Source: Candidatus Sysuiplasma jiujiangense (GTDB taxonomy: Archaea; Thermoplasmatota; Thermoplasmata; Sysuiplasmatales; Sysuiplasmataceae). From it: DNA of 64,000 bases. Shown one piece after another: positions 34,305-41,710 of this stretch; the stretch's first letter is position 1; each line of letters opens with the position of its first letter. The notes under the pieces are model-generated. The model saw only the letters and a list, made by a program, of their open reading frames with translations. It had not been told where the DNA came from and did not search any database. The stretch spans positions 32,806 through 96,805 of the forward strand of contig JAHEAD010000008.1 of assembly GCA_019721075.1 (NCBI GenBank), given 5' to 3'. The translations under genes were made by a program, and so were the position numbers.

Positions 34305-35276
34305 ATGCTCAATGCAAAGAAAATAGGGGTCATCGGCGCAGGAACAATGGGCTCGGCGATAGCAGAGCTGTTTGCATTCAATGGGATGGAAGTAACACTG
34401 AAGGATGTAAACGACGGACTTGTTCGGAAAGGCATGAAAAATATCGACAGGATACTGTCTGATCTTGTTTCCTTTCAATCGGGGAGAGCATCGGGACAGA
34501 TAAGGAAAATAGAGGAACTTGGTGTAAAACTCACCGAAGAGCAGAAAGGGTCCGTAAGGGCGTCACTCAAACCGTTGTATTCGGAAAAGGAAAAAAATGA
34601 AATTCTGGCAAGAATACACGGTTCAACGTCCTATGACGATCTCAGGGATGCCGATCTCGTAATTGAGGCTGCCTTTGAAGATATCGGTGTCAAGAAGAAG
34701 ATATTCGGCGAAATGGAAAGTGTTGCGCCGGAAAGCGCAGTTCTGGCATCCAATACATCCTCCATATCAATTACAGCCATAGCTTCATCGACAAATACAA
34801 GGCACAGGGTTATCGGCATGCATTTCTTCAACCCGCCGTATACCCTGCCTCTTGTGGAAATAATCCCCGGAATCGATACAGCTGAGGAGACTGCAGCAAA
34901 GGTCGTTGACCTGATCAGAAGCATGAAGAACCACAGGTACCAGATGGTGCCTATCAGGGTCAGGGAATCCCCGGGCTTCCTGGTGAACAGGCTCCTTGTC
35001 CCCATGCTGAACGAGGCATGCTTCCTCCTCGAGGAGGGCATAGCCTCCGCCGGTGACATAGATACGGCAATGAAAAAAGGTGCAGGGCTGCCCATGGGAC
35101 CGCTTGAGCTGGCAGACATGGTCGGAGTGGACATCTCGTACAATGTCTCGAAGGTTCTGTACGACGAATTCTGTGACTCCAAGTACAGACCATCACCGCT
35201 GCTTAAAAGAATGGTTGATGCGGGAAGACTGGGAAGGAAGACCGGAAAGGGATTTTTTGACTATTCCTCACAGTGA
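34305..35276 (+). CDS. 3-Hydroxyacyl-CoA dehydrogenase
   Basis: A 323-residue NAD-dependent enzyme. IGVIGAGTMGSAIAELF is the N-terminal Rossmann motif; IEAAFEDIGVKKKIF, SNTSSISIT and the catalytic His in GMHFFNPPYTLPLVEII follow; the C-terminal domain (FLVNRLLVPMLNEACFLLEEG) dimerises. The start at ATG 34305 is chosen because the conserved fold begins there; the frame extends 28 codons further upstream without similarity. GGGAG is about 11 bases upstream. Part of the acyl-CoA gene cluster. Confidence 0.92.
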   Translation: MLNAKKIGVIGAGTMGSAIAELFAFNGMEVTLKDVNDGLVRKGMKNIDRILSDLVSFQSGRASGQIRKIEELGVKLTEEQKGSVRASLKPLYSEKEKNEILARIHGSTSYDDLRDADLVIEAAFEDIGVKKKIFGEMESVAPESAVLASNTSSISITAIASSTNTRHRVIGMHFFNPPYTLPLVEIIPGIDTAEETAAKVVDLIRSMKNHRYQMVPIRVRESPGFLVNRLLVPMLNEACFLLEEGIASAGDIDTAMKKGAGLPMGPLELADMVGVDISYNVSKVLYDEFCDSKYRPSPLLKRMVDAGRLGRKTGKGFFDYSSQ

Positions 35277-35408
35277 ACGTGGCAACGGTAATTTCATGCA
35301 TCACGGCAAGACGCATTCATATGGAGGGAAATGCAGATTTTGCACATCGATTTATACAGAAGAAGATACAGGAGAAGGCGCTTACATCAATACTGGAAGG
35401 TGAAATGA

Positions 35409-36602
35409 TTGGTTGATTTCTCATTTTCCGAAGAACAGGAATTGCTGAGGGAAAGTGCAAGGAAATTTTTCGAGACGGAGCTTAGACCGCTTTCCGCCCA
35501 GATCGACAGGGAAGCCAGATTCCCTTCTGAAATCATAAGCAGGATGGCGGGAATGGGATACATGGGAGTGCCAATTCCGGAGGAGTACGGCGGAGCCGGT
35601 CTTGGAAAAACGGGGTACTGCATTCTTCTCGAGGAGCTTGGCCGTGTGGATGCTTCTGTGTGCACAATCCTCAGCGCACACTGTTCACTAGGAAGCATCC
35701 CGCTGCTCTACTTTGGAAATGAGGAACAGAAACAGAAATACCTAATACCGGCAGCAAAGGGGACAACCCTGCACTCTTTCAATCTTTCAGAACCGGGCGC
35801 CGGTTCAGATGCTTCATCCATACAGACAACGGCGACAAAGGAGGGGCATAGCTACGTGATTAACGGCACAAAGCTCTGGGCAACTAACGGAAAGGAGGCA
35901 GATGTCTACATTGTTTTTGCCGCCACCGCCAGAAAACAGGGTGCCGCCGGTGGATTGACCGCATTCATTGTCGAAAGGAAATTTGGTGGTATCAAATTCG
36001 GGAGAGAAGAGGAAAAGATGGGAATCAGGGGAAGCAGCACTATGCAGCTGTTCTACGACAACGTTAGCGTCCCAGAGGAGAATGTTCTTGGCAGGATCGG
36101 AGATGGCTTCAGGATCGCTATGACAACACTGGATGTCGGGAGGATTACGCTTTCAGCAGGTTCCCTGGGTGCATCATCCAGGGCAATAGAGCTTGCTCTT
36201 GCATACGCAAAAAACAGGATACAGTTCGGCAGGTCTATCGCGGAATTTCAGGCTATCCAGTTCAAGCTTGCAGAAATGGGGATAAGGACGGAAGCACTCC
36301 GTTACTTCCTATACAACGTAGCTGCAAGAGCGGATGCTTTGGGAACGGACGTTTCCGCGTGGCCGAAAAGCAAAAGGGAGGATCTTACCAGGGAAGCAGC
36401 CATGCTCAAAACATTTGCAAGTGAAACAGCCTCTTTCTGTGTGGATGAATCGCTTCAGATACATGGCGGAACAGGATTCATCAAAACCTCCGAGATTGAA
36501 AGAATGTACAGGGATGCCCGTATTGCCGAAATATACGAGGGAACAAATGAAATACAGAGAATGGTCATCGGCCGGGATATGGCAAGAAGAGGATGGCACT
36601 GA
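35409..36602 (+). CDS. Acyl-CoA dehydrogenase
   Basis: A 397-residue FAD enzyme oxidising acyl-CoA to enoyl-CoA. Visible: FSFSEEQELLRE N-terminus, LSEPGAGSDASSI and WATNGKEADVYIVFA (FAD and substrate region), KMGIRGSSTMQLFYDNV, RIQFGRSIAEFQAIQFKLA, and the catalytic Glu in EIYEGTNEIQRM. The start is TTG, preceded by GGAAGGTG, and the neighbouring ATG is out of frame. An electron-transfer flavoprotein would be needed and is not in the window. Confidence 0.93.
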   Translation: MVDFSFSEEQELLRESARKFFETELRPLSAQIDREARFPSEIISRMAGMGYMGVPIPEEYGGAGLGKTGYCILLEELGRVDASVCTILSAHCSLGSIPLLYFGNEEQKQKYLIPAAKGTTLHSFNLSEPGAGSDASSIQTTATKEGHSYVINGTKLWATNGKEADVYIVFAATARKQGAAGGLTAFIVERKFGGIKFGREEEKMGIRGSSTMQLFYDNVSVPEENVLGRIGDGFRIAMTTLDVGRITLSAGSLGASSRAIELALAYAKNRIQFGRSIAEFQAIQFKLAEMGIRTEALRYFLYNVAARADALGTDVSAWPKSKREDLTREAAMLKTFASETASFCVDESLQIHGGTGFIKTSEIERMYRDARIAEIYEGTNEIQRMVIGRDMARRGWH

Positions 36603-36653
36603 TTCGTACACATTCGGAGCATAAATGATCGTGGTGATAAATTGGAGAGAATA

Positions 36654-37049
36654 ATGAAGATCCAGGCGCTGCTCTACAATGCAGCCGAAAGCATGGAGTA
36701 TCTGCTGCTGAGGAGACCAGAGAGCAGAGGAGGAATGTGGGGACCGGTGACAGGTCATGTCGAAAAGGGCGAAAAACTCCTGGATGCGCTACAGAGAGAA
36801 ATAGAGGAGGAGACAGGCATTGGAGAGCTGGCATACATCATTGATCTGCGCGTTCCATTCGAATTCACGAAAGATAATACTAAAATTGAAGAACATTCCT
36901 TTGGCGTCCAGACAGGAACCAGGGAAGTTCGAATTTCGGAAGAGCATGTCGAATATGCATGGCTGCCCTATAAACAGGCGGCGGAAAGACTGAACTGGCC
37001 AAATCAGAAGACATCGCTTCAGGTACTGAATGACATGATTAACCTCTGA
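36654..37049 (+). CDS. Nudix hydrolase
   Basis: A 131-residue Nudix protein. The Nudix box GHVEKGEKLLDALQREIEEETGI (about 33-55) is complete, including the REIEEE metal-binding helix. It hydrolyses a nucleoside-diphosphate-linked compound; whether CoA, a dinucleotide or an oxidised nucleotide is not visible, although position after acyl-CoA genes would fit a CoA-type substrate. ATG 36654 has GGAGAG just upstream and is preferred over TTG 36642. Confidence 0.88.
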   Translation: MKIQALLYNAAESMEYLLLRRPESRGGMWGPVTGHVEKGEKLLDALQREIEEETGIGELAYIIDLRVPFEFTKDNTKIEEHSFGVQTGTREVRISEEHVEYAWLPYKQAAERLNWPNQKTSLQVLNDMINL

Positions 37050-37110
37050 ATCAGGTCACTCTTGTTGCCCCGTGACAGTCCAGCCTGGACTGAAATGCAG
37101 ATTTCGACCA

Positions 37111-37120
37111 CAATTTATAA
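37111..37120 (+). promoter_or_regulatory. TATA box of the surface-protein operon
   Basis: CAATTTATAA lies about 110 bases before the coiled-coil membrane protein gene. The predicted start near 37142 would give a leader of about 50 bases before a 12-codon frame at 37193 and about 85 before the main ATG, longer than is usual in this genome. Confidence 0.45.
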
Positions 37121-37192
37121 ATTATCAAGATTGATAGCAACATTAGTCTGGCAGCTGGCAAAGACGTCTTCGTTCTTTGGAAGGAAGGTGGG

Positions 37193-37231
37193 ATGCATGC
37201 TCTCTGCAGACGCCGGATCGTGCTGATATGA
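37193..37231 (+). CDS. Possible 12-codon leader peptide
   Basis: A short frame (Met-His-Ala-Leu-Cys-Arg-Arg-Arg-Ile-Val-Leu-Ile) begins directly after a purine-rich ribosome site (GGAAGGAAGGTGGG) and ends in a TGA overlapping the ATG of the next gene (ATGA). It may be translated as a leader that couples ribosomes into the next gene. The three consecutive Arg codons (AGA, CGC, CGG) and the strong ribosome site are the reasons for listing it; there is no conservation evidence. Confidence 0.3.
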   Translation: MHALCRRRIVLI

Positions 37232-37950
37232 AAACAGGATACAGGGCGCTGATTGGTGCTATCGTTGCAATTTTGGTTCTAGCCGCAGCTGGCGCCATTC
37301 ATCTCGAGGCATATCTTTCAATTCTTATTGCTTCGCTCCTTGCCGGTGCAATCGTATCGGAGAGGGTCAGGATTGCCAGCGCGTTTTCCATGGCCCTTGT
37401 TTTCAGCATTCTGTCGCTGGCTGCACTGCTCTACTGGCAGCATTTATTTGTTTCCTTCCCTTTTTTGGAGATCCCATTCACCGTTACCATTTCCCCGTAT
37501 ATTGCCGCGTCCGGTTCCTCCCAGGAGATTTTTCAGCTCGGGTATGAAATTGCGGTCACGCTTCTTGGAGGAACAATCGGTGCAGTCGCCACCCATTTCT
37601 TTATTGACATTTTAAAGAAACAGGGTAACGCTGCCGAGAGCGGGGAAACAGAAATTGACAGGCTGAGCAAGAAGCTTGAAATGCTCACCAAGGAGAGGGA
37701 GAAACTGGAGGAGGAATTGAGAGTATGTGAAATGATAGAACAGGGGGCTAAGACCCGTATAGCAAAGAATGAGATTACTCAGAATGACTACGAATCCATA
37801 ATCTACCGCAACGACAACTACAGAATGAAACTGAAGGGAAGGATGGAGAAGGTAAATTCTGAAATACAGCAGCTCAGGGTGGATATAGAGGCGAGACAGA
37901 AGGCAGTGGCTGGGACGGGATTTTCAAAGGGTCCTGCCAAAACCGGCTGA
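37228..37950 (+). CDS. Membrane protein with C-terminal cytoplasmic coiled coil
   Basis: A 240-residue protein. Four hydrophobic segments fill about residues 7-30, 33-45, 50-75 and 105-132 (the loop between the last two carries SPYIAASGSSQ), followed by a charged coiled coil (about 145-230, for example SKKLEMLTKEREKLEEELR). ATG 37228 is chosen over TTG 37177 because the membrane domain begins there. The large surface protein starts 14 bases after its stop, so it may be an anchoring or signalling partner. No family recognised. Confidence 0.62.
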   Translation: MKTGYRALIGAIVAILVLAAAGAIHLEAYLSILIASLLAGAIVSERVRIASAFSMALVFSILSLAALLYWQHLFVSFPFLEIPFTVTISPYIAASGSSQEIFQLGYEIAVTLLGGTIGAVATHFFIDILKKQGNAAESGETEIDRLSKKLEMLTKEREKLEEELRVCEMIEQGAKTRIAKNEITQNDYESIIYRNDNYRMKLKGRMEKVNSEIQQLRVDIEARQKAVAGTGFSKGPAKTG

Positions 37951-37964
37951 GGGATGAGACAAAT

Positions 37965-40703
37965 ATGCTAGGAAATCTACTCAAGACCAGATCCGGGAGA
38001 CGGATCGTTGTAGCCATAGTGGTCGCAATACTCATCATCAGCGGACTGGCAGTCTACCTCCTGTCTCTTCCGTCCAAGCAGACAAAGTCATCAACAACTG
38101 CCCCCGGGAATGCAGAAGTCAGCGGCTATCCGGAGGTTGTAAACATGAGCGTCAGCGCAAACCAGAGCTTCCCTCTGACATTTTTAGTCACTGACAGATA
38201 TGTTCAGGGAATAACCGTAACTGTGGACAGCCAGTCACCGGTAACAAACGCAACAGCGTATTTTATGGCGCAGGGAACAAACTGGAATATAATAGACGGG
38301 GGAAAGGGTATCGAGTCAACGCTCGGGGAAATGCCGGTGGGATTCAGGGATACCAACATAACGCTCAAGATCACGGGAAACGATAACGCCAGCGGACATA
38401 TCGATTTCCACGAGGCAGCGGCTGTTGGCACAATCACACCATCGTTCGTTTCGGTCAACATAACCAGCTACCATCAGGCTCCAGTGCCCAAACCAAAGAA
38501 ACCGTCGATATCATTTACCAATCTTCCAGCAACCGTTAGGGTGAGATCTGGCACTTCAGGAAGCTACGTGATAAACTATACAGAGAAAAATAGCCCAGGA
38601 CCACTTTCGTGGGCAACAAACGAATCCTGGGTTTCGATTACAACAATAAACAGCACCAGCGCAGTGGCAAACTACATCGCCCCGAATGTGACTGCCAACA
38701 CAACCTACGTCGTGAGCATAAACGTATCCTCGGCCAACGGCGCAGCCAACAGCTCTGCGCTCACGGTTATTGACTACATCACATCCGCTGTTTCTGTCAA
38801 ATCATACATAATGCTTGACAATCTGCCCGCGACACTGACGGTATATTCCGGTTCAAAAGGAACATTCACCATAAACTACACTGCATTAAATGCGACAGCG
38901 CCACTTGTCTGGAGCGCTAACAGAACCTGGGTGATGGTCTCAACAAATAACGGCACAACCGCATTTGCAAACTACACCGCCCCGAATGTGACTGCCAACA
39001 CAACAGCGATTGTGAACATATCTGTAATTTCAAGCAACGGGATTACAAATTCATCAACAATTACATTCAACATCATCAGCGAGAAAATCTCGCCGGCACC
39101 AGCGGGCAAAATCATCTTCGAGAACCTTCCGGCAACTATCACTGTACCCTCCGGCTCGACAGGGACATACGTCATCAACTATACTGCAGTGAACACAACC
39201 GGATTGATAAACTGGACTGCAAGCGTCCCTTGGGTTGAAATGGTTCCAGTGAATGCTACACTGACAGACGCCAACTACACTGCACCGGTAGTCACACCGG
39301 GACCGCTCAGCATACTGAATCTTACGGAGCTGTTTTCGTTCAACAGGACATTTGTGGTTACAATAACAGCCATATCGTCAAACGGGATTGAAAACAGCTC
39401 AACGCTGACTTTCATAGTTACGGCTGTGAACACAACAATTCCAAGACCGAACTACCTGATATACACATCCATCTGTCTGAACAACTCCGAACTGAATGCA
39501 GAGATAAACGGCGGGATACACATTGACATAAACACGGCAGCACCGCCGCCGCCGAGCGGCCAGCCACTCATTTACATGATATACACGCTGATATGCCTGA
39601 ACGACTCTGAACTCAGCATAAAGGTCAACGGCGGGATACACATCGATCTCAATGCACCGCCGCCGAACAGCGAGCTCATCGTTTATACCGTAATAACGGC
39701 AAACAATTCGGAAATCAATCTGCGCATAAATGGCGGGATATCCTTCGGAACTCACGCTCCGCCGCCTCCGCCGCCTGGCCTGAGCATCGTTAGTTTCACT
39801 TCAATAAGCAGCATCAATTCGGAGATAAATCTGGAAATAAGCGGACTGCAGCAGACATCTCAGCAACCGGCAGGAACGGCTTCTGCCGGAACGGATAACA
39901 CCACAGTCCGGATTGTCGCATATACCTCTGTCTACCTGAATGATTCAGAGGCATCCGTCCGGATAAATGGGGGCCTGAACATTGGCCTGGACACAGGCAC
40001 TTCCCCGATGAACGAAACAGCACCACTCGCTACCATCATTCAGATGAACAACTCCAGTCTCGAAATTTCGGTGTCAGGCGGTGTCGCCTTAAATGCACAT
40101 CCGCAACCGCCAATGCCGCCGGCTCCAACCGTGCAGATCGGGACATTTTTGTTTCTGAATAATTCGGAAATGAAAGTTTCGATACAGGGAGGCTTTTCGG
40201 TTAATGCCGCGGCACAGCCGCCACCGAGCAGCCAGCCTGCCACATACACAGTATACACGCTGATATGCCTGAACGACTCTGAACTCAGCATAAAGGTCAA
40301 CGGCGGGATACACGTACTGCTCGACGCTCAGACAACATCGGTTACAACCGTTATCTGCATCAGCGATGGTACTTTCAGTTACAGCACAAACAACCGGAAT
40401 GGAAATGAGCAATCTCGCATCAATGGAACAGGAAATGCAGGCGCCGGCTCTGAAGGGGCAGGCGAGGCTGTTACGTATTCAAACACAACCGTCCTACCGT
40501 CAGTGAAGATAAAACTGATGATAAACAGGCACACAGAATACGCAACGGGTCTTCTATATGTCACGGCACATAACCCATCTCAGACAGGGAACGGGACAGG
40601 GACTTCGGGCATGTTTGACATGTCCTACGATGGATTTGGAGCCCATATCCCGATGTCGTCGCTTGCACTGGTGTTTATAAACCCTACAGGGCCGCCGACT
40701 TAG
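37965..40703 (+). CDS. Large membrane-anchored surface protein with Ig-like and short beta repeats
   Basis: A 912-residue protein: basic N-terminus and one membrane helix (about residues 13-35), then an extracellular part rich in Asn, Ser, Thr and N-x-S/T sequons. After a unique domain come three Ig-like repeats of roughly 100 residues, each opening with NLPAT and a Ser-Gly turn and carrying N-x-T-x-INYT; DNA about 38505-38780, 38811-39090 and 39108-39430. Then eight or nine short repeats of about 35-40 residues follow, with core LNNSELxIxINGGI and Pro-rich spacers (39447-40370). No C-terminal anchor is present. A ribosome site GAGGGATGAG precedes the ATG. Probably a cell-surface stalk or adhesin; function unknown. 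Confidence 0.75.
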   Translation: MLGNLLKTRSGRRIVVAIVVAILIISGLAVYLLSLPSKQTKSSTTAPGNAEVSGYPEVVNMSVSANQSFPLTFLVTDRYVQGITVTVDSQSPVTNATAYFMAQGTNWNIIDGGKGIESTLGEMPVGFRDTNITLKITGNDNASGHIDFHEAAAVGTITPSFVSVNITSYHQAPVPKPKKPSISFTNLPATVRVRSGTSGSYVINYTEKNSPGPLSWATNESWVSITTINSTSAVANYIAPNVTANTTYVVSINVSSANGAANSSALTVIDYITSAVSVKSYIMLDNLPATLTVYSGSKGTFTINYTALNATAPLVWSANRTWVMVSTNNGTTAFANYTAPNVTANTTAIVNISVISSNGITNSSTITFNIISEKISPAPAGKIIFENLPATITVPSGSTGTYVINYTAVNTTGLINWTASVPWVEMVPVNATLTDANYTAPVVTPGPLSILNLTELFSFNRTFVVTITAISSNGIENSSTLTFIVTAVNTTIPRPNYLIYTSICLNNSELNAEINGGIHIDINTAAPPPPSGQPLIYMIYTLICLNDSELSIKVNGGIHIDLNAPPPNSELIVYTVITANNSEINLRINGGISFGTHAPPPPPPGLSIVSFTSISSINSEINLEISGLQQTSQQPAGTASAGTDNTTVRIVAYTSVYLNDSEASVRINGGLNIGLDTGTSPMNETAPLATIIQMNNSSLEISVSGGVALNAHPQPPMPPAPTVQIGTFLFLNNSEMKVSIQGGFSVNAAAQPPPSSQPATYTVYTLICLNDSELSIKVNGGIHVLLDAQTTSVTTVICISDGTFSYSTNNRNGNEQSRINGTGNAGAGSEGAGEAVTYSNTTVLPSVKIKLMINRHTEYATGLLYVTAHNPSQTGNGTGTSGMFDMSYDGFGAHIPMSSLALVFINPTGPPT
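38669..38706 (+). repeat. DNA-level repeat in the Ig-like units (second copy at 38970-39007)
   Basis: About 38 bases encoding NYxAPNVTANTT recur with a single visible base difference 301 bases downstream. Third-position identity indicates recent duplication or gene conversion between Ig-like units 1 and 2. Confidence 0.7.
39580..39641 (+). repeat. 62-base perfect direct repeat, copy 1 (copy 2 at 40252-40313)
   Basis: Sixty-two consecutive bases encoding the core YTLICLNDSELSIKVNGGIH are identical in both copies, 672 bases apart and in the same frame. Neighbouring repeat units differ strongly, so these two units were copied recently or kept identical by gene conversion. Confidence 0.9.
40252..40313 (+). 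repeat. 62-base perfect direct repeat, copy 2 (copy 1 at 39580-39641)
   Basis: Second copy of the repeat described at 39580. Recombination between the copies would remove 672 bases, exactly 224 codons, leaving the frame intact. Confidence 0.9.
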
Positions 40704-40734
40704 CTGATATCCATTACAGCGGGTCTCCCCAAAC

Positions 40735-40764
40735 CTTTTATTTTTTACTTACCCTGTTTTTTTG
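40735..40764 (+). terminator. Double T-rich terminator after the surface-protein gene
   Basis: Two T-rich runs (CTTTTATTTTTTAC and GTTTTTTTG) lie 32-61 bases beyond the stop codon, before the promoter of the next gene. Typical of archaeal termination without a hairpin. Confidence 0.55.
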
Positions 40765-40810
40765 TGACAGATGACAGAAGAAATTAATTATTAGCTGGCA
40801 ATTGTAGGCT

Positions 40811-41398
40811 GTGAATATAAAAATCGAAATACTGGACATAATTGCAGTGATCGTCCTCGTATCGCTGATATTTGTTGCCTTCCTGTTCCTGACGCCTACA
40901 TCAATAACGCAGAGCACAAATGCGACCAGCCTGGTCCAGGCGGACGGCAGTTTCGCAACGTACTACATCAACCTGACAGCAGCAAACGGTTACAGGACCA
41001 TACCGCTCTCCGTCTCCAACCTCCGGTTCACCGGAGCTCCCGGATGGAACTACAGCATCTCACACAGCCGCTTTGTACTGTATTCCGGCAGCAGTTATTC
41101 AGACGAGATTACAGTTTTTGTGCCGCCGAATGCAGCCATTGGAAGCAATACGACTCTTTCGCTGACACTGTCATCATATTCGTCACCCGGAGCATATTCC
41201 CAGACGCTGTCGTTCAGAACGATTGCCGCCTCAAAGCCGTTTGTCCAGTCGGCCGGCCAGATAACCACTGTGGACGTGCTGGGACTCAACCTGATCCCCT
41301 GGTACGCAATAATCGGCCCCCTTGCCGTTGTTGTTGTATCCGTGGGCTCTGGAATTATAGTGTCCTATTCTATCGGGAGCGACTCAGGGAAGAGATGA
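40811..41398 (+). CDS. Small surface protein with N- and C-terminal membrane helices
   Basis: A 195-residue protein: N-terminal helix (about 8-29), a Ser/Thr/Asn-rich extracellular domain with several sequons (for example NATS, NLTA, NYSI, NTTL) and a C-terminal helix (about 162-186). The ectodomain reads as beta sandwich. The start is GTG; an AT-rich TTAATTATTAG about 25 bases upstream suggests a leaderless mRNA. No family recognised. Location and composition link it to the preceding surface protein. Confidence 0.62.
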   Translation: MNIKIEILDIIAVIVLVSLIFVAFLFLTPTSITQSTNATSLVQADGSFATYYINLTAANGYRTIPLSVSNLRFTGAPGWNYSISHSRFVLYSGSSYSDEITVFVPPNAAIGSNTTLSLTLSSYSSPGAYSQTLSFRTIAASKPFVQSAGQITTVDVLGLNLIPWYAIIGPLAVVVVSVGSGIIVSYSIGSDSGKR

Positions 41399-41665
41399 AT
41401 CTACGCTCCTCCTCTCGCGGGATGTTTCAAAGAGAATTGCTGCCACAACATGGGAACAGATTACCGGTTTGCCTGCTTTGAGACTGCCGAGCGCACATGT
41501 GCAGTTGAATGATCCGCCGCTCATCAGCCTTACTTCGTATCGCCTGTGCTCCCCTTCCACAAAAAGATAGACGCCCTTTTCGGTTTCGGCATCAAGGCTC
41601 ACTTTCCCGTCATTAAAGAGTTCGGAGCCCTTCCTGTAAATGGAAGTAGGAGGCACTCGAAGCAC
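41384..41665 (-). CDS. SWIM-type zinc-finger protein
   Basis: A 93-residue protein with a single SWIM domain: CTC at about 55-57, then CSHV at about 70-73 (CxCxnCxH). A beta region precedes it (GVYLFVEGEHRRYEVRLMSGG). SWIM domains bind DNA or proteins, and small archaeal versions occur as stand-alone proteins. The start is GTG. The gene converges on and overlaps the small surface-protein gene by 15 bases. Confidence 0.75.
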   Translation of the reverse strand: MLRVPPTSIYRKGSELFNDGKVSLDAETEKGVYLFVEGEHRRYEVRLMSGGSFNCTCALGSLKAGKPVICSHVVAAILFETSRERRSVDSSLP

Positions 41666-41710
41666 CGTGAAATCATAAGTAATTTGGTATTAAGAGATAT
41701 TGCAAAACCA

